Shown here one piece after another: positions 29,126 to 37,927 of a DNA stretch of 64,000 nucleotides. The stretch is taken from the NCBI RefSeq assembly GCF_000308655.1, contig NZ_BAGC01000041.1, forward strand, positions 310,001 through 374,000. The letters are read 5' to 3'. Each line of letters starts with the position of its first letter. Positions within the stretch are counted from its first letter, which is position 1. The DNA comes from Nocardia niigatensis NBRC 100131. GTDB taxonomy: Bacteria > Actinomycetota > Actinomycetes > Mycobacteriales > Mycobacteriaceae. The translations under genes were made by a program, and so were the position numbers. The notes beneath the pieces were generated by a model. That model was given only the letters and a program-made list of their open reading frames with translations. It searched no databases and was not told where the DNA came from.

Positions 29126-31297
29126 ATGAGCGCGCTACTGGGACGGATCGGCGATTTCGCCTTCCGACGCCGTGGCCTGGTCGTCTCGATCTGGGCCGTC
29201 CTGCTGATCGCCGTTCTCGGCCTCGCCGCCTTCGCCGGCGGCCGCCTCGACGACCGCTTCACCGTGCCCGGAGCCGAATCGCAGCGTGCGCTGGACACGC
29301 TGTCCGAGACCGCGCCCGACGCCGCGGGCGCCAACGCGCAGCTGGTCTTCACCGCACCCGCGGGCCGCCTCATCACCGAAGCGCCCTACCGCGCGGTCAT
29401 CCAGCGCTCGCTCGAGACGGCCGGGACCGCGCCGGGCGCGATCGGGGTGACGGCGCCGCAGCAGGCGGGCACCATCTCGCCCGATCAGCGGACCGCGGTC
29501 GGGGTGGTCCACTTCGACGGTGATCGATCCAAGGTGACCAAGGCGGCCCGCGAGGCGGTCGAGCGATCCGGCGACCCGGCCCGCGCGGCCGGGCTCGACG
29601 TCTCCGTCGGCGGATCCGCGTACGGGGCCGGGGAAATGCATCCCGGCATCACCGAGGTCCTCGGGCTGGCGGTCGCCGTGCTCGTGCTGCTGATCACCTT
29701 CGGCTCGCTGCTGGCGGCCGGAATGCCGATCCTGTCAGCGGTTTTCGGCATCGCCGTCACCGTGGGCGGACTGTCGGCGGTGTCCGCGCTGGCACCGGTG
29801 TCCTCCACCGCACTCACGCTGGCGCTCATGCTGGGCCTGGCGGTCGGCATCGACTACGCGCTGTTCATCCTGTCCCGGCATCGGTCACAGCTGGCCGCGG
29901 GACTGACCCCGCGAGAATCGGCGCGCCGGGCCAATGAAACAGCGGGCAGCGCGGTCGTTTTCGCGGGCACCACGGTGATCATCGCGCTGGCCGCGCTGAG
30001 CGTGATCGGCATTCCCTTCCTGACCGTGATGGGCCTGGCCGCCTCGGGGGCGGTACTGATCGCGGTGACGGTGGCGCTCACACTGCTGCCCGCGCTGTCC
30101 GGATTCGCCGGGCTCCGGATGAAGCCGCGGCCGGGTTCGCGCACGCATCGGCGGGTCACCGCCACCGGGTCCGACAGCATGGGCGCGCGCTGGGCGCGGC
30201 TGGTCACCGCACGGCCGATAGTCACCGTCGTGGCGGTGGCCGGGGCGCTGCTCCTGTTGGCCCTGCCCGTGCTCTCGCTGCGAACGGCCCTGCCCGACAA
30301 CGGTTCCGCGACCACCTCGACGGGGCAGCGGGCGGCCTACGACACCATTGCCGAGAAGTTCGGTCCCGGGCTGGACGGCCCGCTGGTGTTGGTCGTGGAC
30401 ACGGCCGACGGCGACCCGCAGGCCGCGTCCATCGTCGCCGATTCGGTGCGCAAGCTGCCCGACGTCGCGTATGTCGCGCCGCCGCAGGCAACGCAGCGGG
30501 CGGGGCAGTCGCTGGTCATGGTGGTTCCGGCCAGTGCGCCGGAGTCCCAGCAGACCGCCGATCTCGTGCACGCCATCCGCGACCGGGTGCCCGCCGCGGT
30601 ACCGGGGTCCGAGGTGGCCGTCACCGGTGACACCGCCGTCACCATCGATGTCTCGCAACGGCTTTCGACCTCGCTGGCGCCGTTCCTGGCGATCGTGGTC
30701 GGGCTCAGCCTGGTGCTGCTGGTCGTGGTGTTCCGGTCGGTCGCGGTGCCGGTGAAGGCGGCGCTGAGCTTCCTGCTGTCGGTCGCGGCGGCGCTGGGCA
30801 CGACGGTGGCGGTGTTCCAATGGGGCTGGGCCGCCGACCTGTTCGGGGTCGCGAAGGTCGGGCCGGTGGTGAGCGTGCTGCCGATCATCCTGGTGGGCGT
30901 GCTGTTCGGGCTGGCCATGGACTACCAGGTGTTCCTGGTGTCCGGGATCCGCGAGGAGTGGCTGCACGGCCGCGGGGCCGGGGCGGCGATCGTGGCGGGC
31001 ACCCGCCACAACGCCCGGGTGGTGACCGCGGCGGCGACCATCATGGTCGCGGTATTCGCCTCCTTCGTCTTCACCGACGACGCCATGGTCAAGCCGATCG
31101 CGTTCGCGCTCGCGGTGGGCGTGCTCATCGACGCGTTCGCGGTCCGGCTGACCCTGGTCCCGGCGGTGCTGGCGCTGCTCGGCCGGCGCGCGTGGTGGCT
31201 GCCGCGCGGCCTGGACCGGGTGCTGCCGAAGCTGAACATCGAAGGGCCCGTGGAGGACAGCGAGCCGGAACCGCAGCGCGAGCTGACCTCCGTCTGA
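29126..31297 (+). CDS. MmpL/RND-type (MMPL) membrane transporter
   Basis: A 723-aa membrane protein of the MMPL family, which exports lipids, siderophores or drugs in mycolic-acid bacteria. The layout has two homologous halves: a first membrane segment, a large extracytoplasmic loop (about 40-165), five membrane segments containing GIDYALFILSRHR, then a second loop (about 385-510) and segments with FGLAMDYQVFLVSGIREEW. ATG at 29126 follows a GAGAGG ribosome site; a longer frame starting at 29054 would run back into the operator region. Regulation by the divergent TetR is likely. The substrate is unknown. Confidence 0.95.
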   Translation: MSALLGRIGDFAFRRRGLVVSIWAVLLIAVLGLAAFAGGRLDDRFTVPGAESQRALDTLSETAPDAAGANAQLVFTAPAGRLITEAPYRAVIQRSLETAGTAPGAIGVTAPQQAGTISPDQRTAVGVVHFDGDRSKVTKAAREAVERSGDPARAAGLDVSVGGSAYGAGEMHPGITEVLGLAVAVLVLLITFGSLLAAGMPILSAVFGIAVTVGGLSAVSALAPVSSTALTLALMLGLAVGIDYALFILSRHRSQLAAGLTPRESARRANETAGSAVVFAGTTVIIALAALSVIGIPFLTVMGLAASGAVLIAVTVALTLLPALSGFAGLRMKPRPGSRTHRRVTATGSDSMGARWARLVTARPIVTVVAVAGALLLLALPVLSLRTALPDNGSATTSTGQRAAYDTIAEKFGPGLDGPLVLVVDTADGDPQAASIVADSVRKLPDVAYVAPPQATQRAGQSLVMVVPASAPESQQTADLVHAIRDRVPAAVPGSEVAVTGDTAVTIDVSQRLSTSLAPFLAIVVGLSLVLLVVVFRSVAVPVKAALSFLLSVAAALGTTVAVFQWGWAADLFGVAKVGPVVSVLPIILVGVLFGLAMDYQVFLVSGIREEWLHGRGAGAAIVAGTRHNARVVTAAATIMVAVFASFVFTDDAMVKPIAFALAVGVLIDAFAVRLTLVPAVLALLGRRAWWLPRGLDRVLPKLNIEGPVEDSEPEPQRELTSV

Positions 31298-31325
31298 GCC
31301 GGGCGACGCCCGGAACCGTTGACAA

Positions 31326-31997
31326 TCAATCGGTTTCGGGCGTCATCAGCCCCTGGTGGGTCGCCTCGTACTCGGTCTCGAACACCCGCTCGCGGCGGCG
31401 TTCGCGCAGCTTCCACACGATCAGGGCGAGCACGACGATGGCGGCGACACCGATGGCCAGGTCCCGGCCGACCGTCTTGGCCACCGCCTCGTAGGACTGG
31501 CCGGCCACGAAGCCGAGCACCACGAACGTTGTGCCCCAGACGATTCCACCGGCGGCATTGAACAGCAGGAAGCGCGGGTACGGCATGCGCGAGGTGCCCG
31601 CCAGCGCCGGCATCATGGCCCGGAAGAACGCGGTGAACCGCCCGAGGAACACCGCCCAGCCGCCGCGGCGGGCCAGATACTCCTGCGCGCGATCGAGGCG
31701 GCCGCGATGGCGGTCCAGGATCGAGGCCTGCAGCAGCCGCGGACCCACGTGCTTGCCGACCTCATAGCCCACGCTGTCACCGATGATGGCGGCGGCCACC
31801 ACCAGCAGGATCATCAGCCACAGCAGCACATGTTCCTGACTGGCCGCCACGCCGCCGAGCACCGCCGCCGTCTCGCCGGGGATCACGAAGCCGACGAAGA
31901 TCGCGTCCTCGGCGAACACCAGCAGCGTGACGACCAGGTACACCCAGACCGGCGCGATATCCAATATCCGGTGCAACAGCGAGTTCATGTCCGCCAC
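31326..31997 (-). CDS. DedA family membrane protein
   Basis: A 223-aa inner-membrane protein of the DedA/SNARE-associated (VTT) family, members of which flip polyprenyl or phospholipid carriers. Typical motifs: an N-terminal re-entrant part with FVIPGETAAVLGG, the GDSVGYEVGKHVG stretch and FLGRFTAFFRAMMPALAG with the conserved arginines, followed by NAAGGIVWG. It has about five membrane segments. The GTG at 31997 and an ATG three codons later are both possible starts. It is convergent with the transporter gene, 28 bases between stops. Confidence 0.93.
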   Translation of the reverse strand: MADMNSLLHRILDIAPVWVYLVVTLLVFAEDAIFVGFVIPGETAAVLGGVAASQEHVLLWLMILLVVAAAIIGDSVGYEVGKHVGPRLLQASILDRHRGRLDRAQEYLARRGGWAVFLGRFTAFFRAMMPALAGTSRMPYPRFLLFNAAGGIVWGTTFVVLGFVAGQSYEAVAKTVGRDLAIGVAAIVVLALIVWKLRERRRERVFETEYEATHQGLMTPETD

Positions 31998-32033
31998 GGT
32001 ACTCAGGGCGCTCGGGTCACCGGCTCAGGGCGC

Positions 32034-33362
32034 TCAGGTCGAGGAGGCCGCCACCACATCGCGCCCGGGACGCCGCCGCAGCAGCGCCCACAGGCCCAGC
32101 GCGCAGCCCACCGCGAGGGCGGTCGCCGCCCAGCCGGGCGTGTAGGAGGTGAAATCGGTGATGGCACAATGCCTTCCGGGATCGATCAGCAGGCAGTGCC
32201 CGCGCCGGGTGTAATCGCGCAGCGCCAGCACCGGGGAGGGCACGTAGATCAGGGCGATGCCCAGCACCCGGGTGGACCCGTAGCGCGGGGTGACCGCCCC
32301 GAAGCAGTAGCCCGCCAGCACGGCGAGCAGGGCGTGCCCGAGACCGGTGAGGACGACCGGATGCCCGGCCGCCACCACCAGCACCGCGTAGACGGACAGC
32401 CCGATGATGCCCGCCGCGGCGACCCGCACGCCGGGCCAGCGGATGCCCGCGATCAGGCCCGCGGCCACCAGCACCACGAGTCCCGGAATCGACCATCCCG
32501 GAATGCCCGTCGCGAGGACGACGCTGCCCGCACCGGCGACCGCGACCGCCAGCAGCACCTGGGCGCCGTCGCGGGCCGGCAGCATCAGCGCGGTCAGCAC
32601 CGCTGCCACCGCCGTGGCCGCGATGGTCGCCGCAATAGCCAGGATGTTGTCACCGTGCCGGGCCAGCGCGCCCGAGCCGACCAGATTGACGCCGATCATG
32701 AACGCGCCCGCGATGATCGGGACGATGGGCAGCCGCATCGAATGCGGTTCCTGCGGATACGCGCCCGGCTCCTGCAGGAACCGCAGCCCGATGGCCACCA
32801 GCGCCAGCGCGATCAGCCACAGCGGCGGCGCGTCGAGGGCGGGCCAGTTCTGCGGGAAGTTCTGGTCGGCCGCCTTGGAGTGGGTGTCCGGGATGAGTTC
32901 CTCGGCGACCACACCGCAGATCGCGCCCAGCAGCCACGCCGACGTCGCCCAGGAGTACCGGGATTCGACACGGGAACGGGACAGCACCCCCGCCCCCGAA
33001 CCGCCCAGAATGAGTCCACCCGCGATGGAATCCAGGAAGTTCAGCGTGGCCAGCGAGGTGCCGAGCACGGCGTGCTGCCCCAGCAGGTGATTGACGAACA
33101 GCAGCGCCGCCCCGCCCAGCGCCACGCCCCAGCGCAGACTCTGCCCGCCCAGCGCGGTGGACAGCACCGCGACCACGACCGCGACCAGTGCTCCCGCCGC
33201 GATCGCCTGCGGGAGGCTGAACACCAGCAGATCCAGGTGCAGTACCGAACTGCGGGAGGTCCACGCGAAGTCGATGGGCACTATGAGCGACAGCCCGGCG
33301 ATCAGCGCCGCCAGGAACGCCGTGCCCGCATCGACAGCGTCACTACCGGTCCGGACCCTCAT
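32034..33362 (-). CDS. Polytopic membrane protein of unknown function (442 aa)
   Basis: The product has about eleven hydrophobic segments, starting with GTAFLAALIAGLSLIVPIDF and ending with WAATALAVGCALGLWALLRR. It carries a polar loop around residues 155-175 (PDTHSKAADQNFPQNW) and a cysteine/histidine-containing loop near the C-terminus (RRGHCLLIDPGRHCAITDF). I recognise no family. ATG at 33362. The gene precedes the DedA gene on the same strand with 36 bases between, so co-transcription is plausible. Confidence 0.8.
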   Translation of the reverse strand: MRVRTGSDAVDAGTAFLAALIAGLSLIVPIDFAWTSRSSVLHLDLLVFSLPQAIAAGALVAVVVAVLSTALGGQSLRWGVALGGAALLFVNHLLGQHAVLGTSLATLNFLDSIAGGLILGGSGAGVLSRSRVESRYSWATSAWLLGAICGVVAEELIPDTHSKAADQNFPQNWPALDAPPLWLIALALVAIGLRFLQEPGAYPQEPHSMRLPIVPIIAGAFMIGVNLVGSGALARHGDNILAIAATIAATAVAAVLTALMLPARDGAQVLLAVAVAGAGSVVLATGIPGWSIPGLVVLVAAGLIAGIRWPGVRVAAAGIIGLSVYAVLVVAAGHPVVLTGLGHALLAVLAGYCFGAVTPRYGSTRVLGIALIYVPSPVLALRDYTRRGHCLLIDPGRHCAITDFTSYTPGWAATALAVGCALGLWALLRRRPGRDVVAASST

Positions 33363-33481
33363 CGGGGACCGGTGGACCTGGGTTCGCCACGCCGCTGACC
33401 AGCATTCACCGCGTCAGATTAGCAATCGTAAGGCTATCGATCCGGGAGGTCGGCGGCACGGCTCACCCGCCCGCGATTCGC

Positions 33482-33823
33482 CTACTCCGGACGGGAAAGC
33501 ATGGTCTGGGCGTATCTGCGGAAAGCGGCCACCAGCCAACTGCGGTCATCGGCGCGGCTGACCACCACGACGTGGCTGGGCGGGACGCCGGCGAGCGGGA
33601 TGGCGATGAGGTCGGGGCGCAGCCGGACACCGAGGTCGCCGCCCGGGACGATCGCGACCGCCCCTCCCGCCGCGATGAGCTCCAGCTTGTCCTCCATCAC
33701 CGCCGCCAGCGGGCCGTCGGGCGCGGGACGGCGGTCGGGCCGGGGATCGATGCGCCAGAACGCATTCCACGCCGGATCCGATCGGCCGCTGGTGGTCGCC
33801 GCAGCCTCGACGAGAGGCGGCCA
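33482..33823 (-). pseudogene. LysR family regulator, C-terminal remnant only
   Basis: About 114 residues of the effector-binding C-terminus of a LysR regulator remain (WNAFWRIDPRPD, EDKLELIAAGGAVAIVPGG, then SRPE and a stop). The whole helix-turn-helix and first half of the sensor domain are missing. Going upstream, LysR similarity stops near 33823, six bases from where a truncated oxidoreductase begins on the other strand. The two genes were therefore once divergent and lost both 5' ends and the shared promoter in one deletion. Confidence 0.75.
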
Positions 33824-33828
33824 GCGGT

Positions 33829-34144
33829 GCGCCGGTTGGACGCCGCCGCGCTGTTCCTGGCCGCGCTGGAGTCCGCGCCCGCGAGGTCGCGGCCGCACGC
33901 GATCGACGACGAGGGGATTCCGTTCCGCGCCATCGCGGAAGCGATCGGCGAGCGGCTGGGCCTGCCGGCGGTGAGTCTGTCACCGGAAGAGGCAGCGGGT
34001 CATTTCGAGTGGCCGGACTTCTTCGCCGGAGCCGACCTCCCGGCCTCTGGAACGTTGACCGCGGAGCGCTTCGGTCGGCATCCCGAGCGGCCCGGGCTCC
34101 TCGCCGATCTGGCGGCCGGGCAGTGCTTCCGGATTCCGGCCTAG
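33829..34144 (+). pseudogene. SDR/NAD-dependent epimerase family oxidoreductase, C-terminal remnant only
   Basis: Roughly the last 105 residues of an NAD(P)-binding SDR protein remain: RRLDAAALFLAALESAPA, HAIDDEGIPFRAIAEAIGER, LPAVSLSPEEAAGHF and a typical end. No nucleotide-binding Rossmann motif exists upstream; the bases before 33829 are the antisense of the LysR remnant. It is the partner of the deletion scar described for the LysR fragment and has no start codon of its own in the right context, so it is presumed non-functional. Confidence 0.75.
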
Positions 34145-34145
34145 C

Positions 34146-34796
34146 TCAACCGGTTTCGGCCGCGGTCCGCTGCGCCGCGGGGTGATGCCGCCCGGAACGC
34201 CGCAGCAGCAGCCAGGTCGCCAGGATCATGACGATGATGGACGGCTTGCCCAGGATCAGGGTGGCCATCCCGAGCAGCACCACCTTGTCGGCGATGTACA
34301 GCGGGACGATCACGGCGAGATGGACGAGCCAGAAGACCAGCCAGCCCAGAGTGATCCGGCGGTGCAGGGTCGGATGCCCGTCGGACGGGTGGTCGGGTTC
34401 CATGCGCAGCTTGCGGGCGCACCACAGACTGAGCGGGCGGCGCGCGAGCAGGCTGCCGCCGAAGGCCGCCGAGAGCAGGACGCAGCCGAGCAGGTCGGGC
34501 AGGTAGAAGTCGCGGCCGCGGCCGGTGCACAGCACGAAGACCGAGTAGAGCGCGACCACGGCGATGGAACCGCCGACCACCTTGGCCGAGTCACCGCGGG
34601 CCACCCGGTGGCCGCCGAGCGCGACCGCCACCGCGAGCGCGGCCGCGATCCCGATCCACGGGTCCAACAGCTGGTATCCGAGCAGGAATCCGACTGCGGG
34701 CGCGGCGCCATCGGCGATGTGCCGCGGCCCGTGATGCTCGAGGAACTTGCTCCACGCGTCCTTCAGGTCGGTGCGCCCGTGACCTGTACCACTCAT
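34146..34796 (-). CDS. Membrane protein, DUF3159-like
   Basis: A 216-aa membrane protein with about six hydrophobic segments. The N-terminal stretch (WSKFLEHHGPRHIADGAAPA, then GFLLGYQLLDPWIG) resembles the start of DUF3159 proteins, an actinobacterial family of unknown function. A central hydrophilic loop (RRPLSLWCARKLRMEPDHPS) and a second half with LGWLVFWLVHLAVIVPLYIA follow. ATG at 34796 was chosen over an upstream in-frame ATG at 34826. The stop nearly abuts the stop of the SDR remnant. It is apparently intact amid damaged neighbours. Confidence 0.65.
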   Translation of the reverse strand: MSGTGHGRTDLKDAWSKFLEHHGPRHIADGAAPAVGFLLGYQLLDPWIGIAAALAVAVALGGHRVARGDSAKVVGGSIAVVALYSVFVLCTGRGRDFYLPDLLGCVLLSAAFGGSLLARRPLSLWCARKLRMEPDHPSDGHPTLHRRITLGWLVFWLVHLAVIVPLYIADKVVLLGMATLILGKPSIIVMILATWLLLRRSGRHHPAAQRTAAETG

Positions 34797-34898
34797 GCGG
34801 CAGAACCTACTGCAGAAGTACTGCAATGCCGATTGGTACGGGGAGATACCACGGCCCCGGGCGGATTCCCGCTAGCTCGGACAGGTCGGAGCCGGGTG

Positions 34899-35300
34899 GG
34901 GCTGCTTTTCGATTGGCCCGCGTCGTACTGGCTGGACCTGCGCGATTACGACCAGGTCGCCACCTCGGCCGCGCTGGACCGGCCGATTCTTCTTCTCCAG
35001 GGCGGCCGCGACCATCAGGTCACCGCCGACGAGGATCTCCCACTGTGGGAGGCCGGGCTGGCCGGGCGACCCGAGGTCACCGTGCGGGTCCACCCCACGG
35101 TCGACCACATGCTCTGCTCGGGCGCCGGACCGTCCACACCGGCCGGCTACCTGCGGCCTCGGCATGTCGATCCGGCGGTGATCGGCGATATCGCCGACTG
35201 GCTCGGGGCGCCGCCCCTGCGGCAGGGGTTGCGCGACCGTCTGACCCACAGCTGGAAATGCTTGCGCGGCATCGCGTCTCGAGCCAGCATCAGCGGATGA
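34899..35300 (+). pseudogene. Alpha/beta-hydrolase, C-terminal remnant
   Basis: From 34899 the frame reads GLLFDWPASYWLDLRDYD, then DRPILLLQGGRDHQV with the usual acid-residue loop, and VHPTVDHMLCSG where the catalytic histidine would be. This is the last third of an alpha/beta-hydrolase. The nucleophile elbow and everything before it are absent; upstream is the promoter side of the divergent membrane-protein gene. The frame then runs about 30 codons past the expected end and stops at 35300, overlapping the next start. I infer a truncated, inactive remnant. Confidence 0.7.
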
Positions 35301-35731
35301 CAATGCGACAGGTTGCAGTGGTGGCGGGAACGGTGGCGGCAGCGATCGGGATCGCGTCGGGCAGTGCTGGTGCGACGCCGATGCACACCCGCGACACCGC
35401 CATCGCGATGGCCTACCTCGACGCGCTGGTCAGTCACGACGCGTCGGCGGTGCCGTTCGCGCCGGACGCTACGCGGGTCGAAGCCGGTTTGCAGACCGGG
35501 TTCTCGGGGCCGCAGCTCACCGACGACCTCGAGCACGGGCCGCAGTATTCGCTCGTCCAGCGCTTCTACAACCTGCACTTCACCGAGACGGACGGGGTGG
35601 TGACGGCGCGCTACCTGCTGGATTCCGGTGTCGCCGGGGTGCGGCTGGTGACGGTGGACATCACCGAAACCTTCGTCATCCGTGACGGTCTCATCCAGAC
35701 CATCGAGGCCACCATCGTGCCGGTCGGCTAG
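35297..35731 (+). CDS. Secreted NTF2-like/DUF8021-like protein
   Basis: A 144-aa protein with a Sec signal peptide (MTMRQVAVVAGTVAAAIGIA, cleavage near SAGATP). A compact alpha+beta domain follows: TRDTAIAMAYLDALVSHDA, VPFAPDATRVEAG, TGFSGPQLTDDLEHGPQY, then strands ending in IETFVIRDGLIQTIEA-like sequence (exact: DITETFVIRDGLIQTIEA). This is an NTF2-like arrangement and the family is of unknown function. ATG at 35297 overlaps the stop of the hydrolase remnant; a second ATG at 35303 is possible. Its stop TAG lies within the palindrome CTAG shared with the stop of the opposing ltrA remnant. Confidence 0.75.
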   Translation: MTMRQVAVVAGTVAAAIGIASGSAGATPMHTRDTAIAMAYLDALVSHDASAVPFAPDATRVEAGLQTGFSGPQLTDDLEHGPQYSLVQRFYNLHFTETDGVVTARYLLDSGVAGVRLVTVDITETFVIRDGLIQTIEATIVPVG

Positions 35732-36095
35732 CTCGCCCGGGTGCGCTGCATGAGCAGCAGCGGCCGTCCCGTCGACACCACCCAGTATTCGAAGGCGTTG
35801 AGGCCGGCCAGAATCGCGGTCACCGCCGCCAGCGTCACGATCTCCGGCAGCAGCGGCGCGGCGGCGGTGACGACCGCCAGCACCACCGCGGTGACGAACC
35901 GGCCGAGGGTGGCCGCGCCGAACATACGCCAGCGGGTGAACAGGAAGGTGGTCACGTAGACTGCCCGACCGAACCCCAGCTCTGGCCCGCGACCGCCACG
36001 TGCGCGGCCTGCGTCACCGCGAACACCAGCACCAGATCGAAGAACAACTCGGCCCAGCTGGCCCGCTCATGCGCCTCGTGTAGAGGTTCAGTCAC
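35728..36095 (-). pseudogene. Low temperature requirement protein A (LtrA) with large internal deletion
   Basis: From GTG 36095 the frame reads the LtrA N-terminus (HERASWAELFFDLVLVFAVT, then AAHVAV) and stops at 35952 after about 47 residues. In another frame, 35955 to 35728 encodes about 75 residues of the LtrA C-terminus (RFVTAVVLAVVTAAAPLLPE, LNAFEYWVVSTGRP). Intact LtrA proteins have several hundred residues with many membrane segments, so most of the middle is gone and the ends are out of frame. It is non-functional. Confidence 0.7.
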
Positions 36096-36213
36096 ACCCG
36101 TAAATCCCTGCCTAGCTCCACATCCAGCGCGATCACTGTAGCCGCATCCCGACCGGCCGCGGTTGACGCGCAGGCCGACCGAACGCCCATGCGCCCGCAT
36201 CACGATTAGGCAA

Positions 36214-36429
36214 TCACCGCCACCGCGCGCCGATCTCGGCCCGCGTGAATCTGCGCCGCGCCTCGATCAGCCAGTCGGGCCGTTCCCGCCGCAGCCGCAA
36301 CACCTCCCCGACCGTCCACCCACGCCCCAACTCGGGCAAATCACCCACCGCAATGTTCAACCGCGCCGCCGCGGCCGCTCGCTTCAAAGGCATTGCCGCC
36401 GAGCCACTTCGATTCCCCTTGATCGTCAT
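36214..36429 (-). CDS. Small basic hypothetical protein (71 aa)
   Basis: ATG at 36429 gives a 71-residue arginine-rich protein. After a variable start, a compact segment RAAAAARLNIAVGDLPELGR followed by GWTVGEVLRLRRERPDWL and a basic end suggests a small helical nucleic-acid- or protein-binding fold. The regular W/L spacing and absence of strings of Pro/Ala/Ser support it being coding. I do not recognise the family. The frame is open a further 63 bases upstream. Confidence 0.5.
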   Translation of the reverse strand: MTIKGNRSGSAAMPLKRAAAAARLNIAVGDLPELGRGWTVGEVLRLRRERPDWLIEARRRFTRAEIGARWR

Positions 36430-36741
36430 GGTCCTCAATGCTGATGACGACCCGCATCGCACCGCGGCGGTTCGCAGACTTCGCACCCCCACAGCGACTT
36501 CATAATCCGTCGGCGCTACAGCACGGCCTAATGAATTCCCCGGAGTCGGAGTCGGAGTCGAGCGGATAGAAGAGCTCGATGCGGAATTCCTCGAGCATGA
36601 GGCCGAGGGCGGCGAAGCGGGCGGCCAGCAGGCTGGTGCGGATCACGTTGTCACCCGAACCGGAAGGTCGGGCAATCGGCGACGAACGCTCCCACGCCTG
36701 CGCGCGAGCGGGCTTCGACGCCCTGGGCTGAACCCGGATCG
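36430..36741. other. 312-base stretch without an intact gene; possible 3' gene remnant on the minus strand
   Basis: On the minus strand about 36500-36655 reads VIRTSLLAARFAALGLMLEE, then FRIELFYPLDSDSDSGEF and a stop. It has the amino-acid balance of coding sequence but no start or upstream continuation; the bases before it are the downstream edge of rlmN. A short GGAGTC triplication (36548-36565) encodes the Ser-Asp repeats. It may be the tail of a lost gene. Nothing else is visible. Confidence 0.3.
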
Positions 36742-37851
36742 CTAGCCCTCGGCGGCCAGCTGGCCGCAGGCGGCGGCGATTTCCTGGCCTCGGGTGTCGC
36801 GGACGGTGCAGGTGACGCCCTGGGCCTGGACTCGGCGGACGAATTCGTCCTGGACCGGTTTCGGGCTGGCATCCCACTTGCTGCCCGGCGTCGGGTTCAG
36901 CGGGATCAGGTTGACGTGGACGAGGGGGCCGAGAGCCTTGTGCAGTTTCTTGCCGAGCATGTCGGCTCTCCAGCCCTGATCGTTGACATCACGGATCAAC
37001 GCGTATTCGATCGACACCCGACGGCCCGACTTGTCCGCGTAATAGCGTGCGGCGTCGAGGACTTCGGCCACCGGCCAGCGATTGTTGACCGGCACCAAGG
37101 TGTCTCGCAGCTCGTCATCCGGAGTGTGAAGGGACACAGCGAGTCTCACCGACATGTCCTCATCGGCGAGCTTGCGGATAGCGGGGGCCAGACCGACCGT
37201 GGAGACCGTCACCGACCGCTGCGAGATGCCGAAACCCTCCGGCGACGGAGAGGTGATGCGGCGCACCGCGTTCACCACCCGCTTGTAGTTGGCCAGCGGC
37301 TCACCCATACCCATGAAAACGATGTTGGAGAGGCGGCCGGGGCCACCGGCGACCTCGCCGTCACGCAGGGCGGCCGCGGCGGCGCGCACCTGGTCGACGA
37401 TTTCGGCGGTGGACAGGTTGCGGTTGAGGCCGCCCTGGCCGGTGGCGCAGAAGGGGCAGGCCATGCCGCAACCGGCCTGCGACGAGATGCACAGGGTGTT
37501 GCGGTCGGGGTAGCGCATGAGGACCGACTCGAGCAGGGTGCCGTCATTCGCCCGCCAGAGGGATTTGCGGGTGGTGCCGTCGTCACATTCGATGTGCCGG
37601 ATCTCGGTCAGCAGCGGCGGGAACAGCGCCTCGGCGACCTTGGACCGCATGGCCTCCGGGAGGTCGGTCATCTTCTCGGGGTCCGCGACCAGGCGGCCGT
37701 AGTACTGGCGCGCGATCTGGTCGGCACGGAACTTGGGGAGGCCGAGTTCTTCGACCACCGCCTTGCGCTCCTGCGAATCGAGGTCGGCGAGGTGCCGCGG
37801 CGGCATGCCGCGACGAGGGGCGTCGAAAACGAGGGGCAAGGGGGTAGTCAT
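36742..37851 (-). CDS. rlmN: 23S rRNA (A2503-C2)/tRNA (A37-C2) methyltransferase RlmN
   Basis: Radical-SAM methyltransferase that methylates C2 of A2503 in 23S rRNA and A37 of some tRNAs. The 369-aa product has the radical-SAM cluster motif [19 protein letters not shown], and the conserved cysteine region near the C-terminus ([20 protein letters not shown]). ATG at 37851 has GGAAGGG at ideal spacing and replaces a longer open frame. Position beside cdsA-frr-pyrH matches mycobacteria. It is divergent from the LapA-like gene (76 bases). Confidence 0.97.
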   Translation of the reverse strand: MTTPLPLVFDAPRRGMPPRHLADLDSQERKAVVEELGLPKFRADQIARQYYGRLVADPEKMTDLPEAMRSKVAEALFPPLLTEIRHIECDDGTTRKSLWRANDGTLLESVLMRYPDRNTLCISSQAGCGMACPFCATGQGGLNRNLSTAEIVDQVRAAAAALRDGEVAGGPGRLSNIVFMGMGEPLANYKRVVNAVRRITSPSPEGFGISQRSVTVSTVGLAPAIRKLADEDMSVRLAVSLHTPDDELRDTLVPVNNRWPVAEVLDAARYYADKSGRRVSIEYALIRDVNDQGWRADMLGKKLHKALGPLVHVNLIPLNPTPGSKWDASPKPVQDEFVRRVQAQGVTCTVRDTRGQEIAAACGQLAAEG

Positions 37852-37927
37852 AACCCTTCCAGTGTTCCATCCGAAACGCGCGTTCGGGGCCGCGGGGTGC
37901 GATGCGCACGTCACATACGATTTGACT

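Noticed and set aside
31356..33398. 680-codon plus-strand frame opposite the DedA and membrane-protein genes
   Set aside because: Arg/His/Gln-rich throughout; it spans two real genes on the other strand.
33572..33828. Extension of the SDR remnant upstream to an ATG at 33572
   Set aside because: That part is antisense to the LysR remnant and shows no Rossmann motif.
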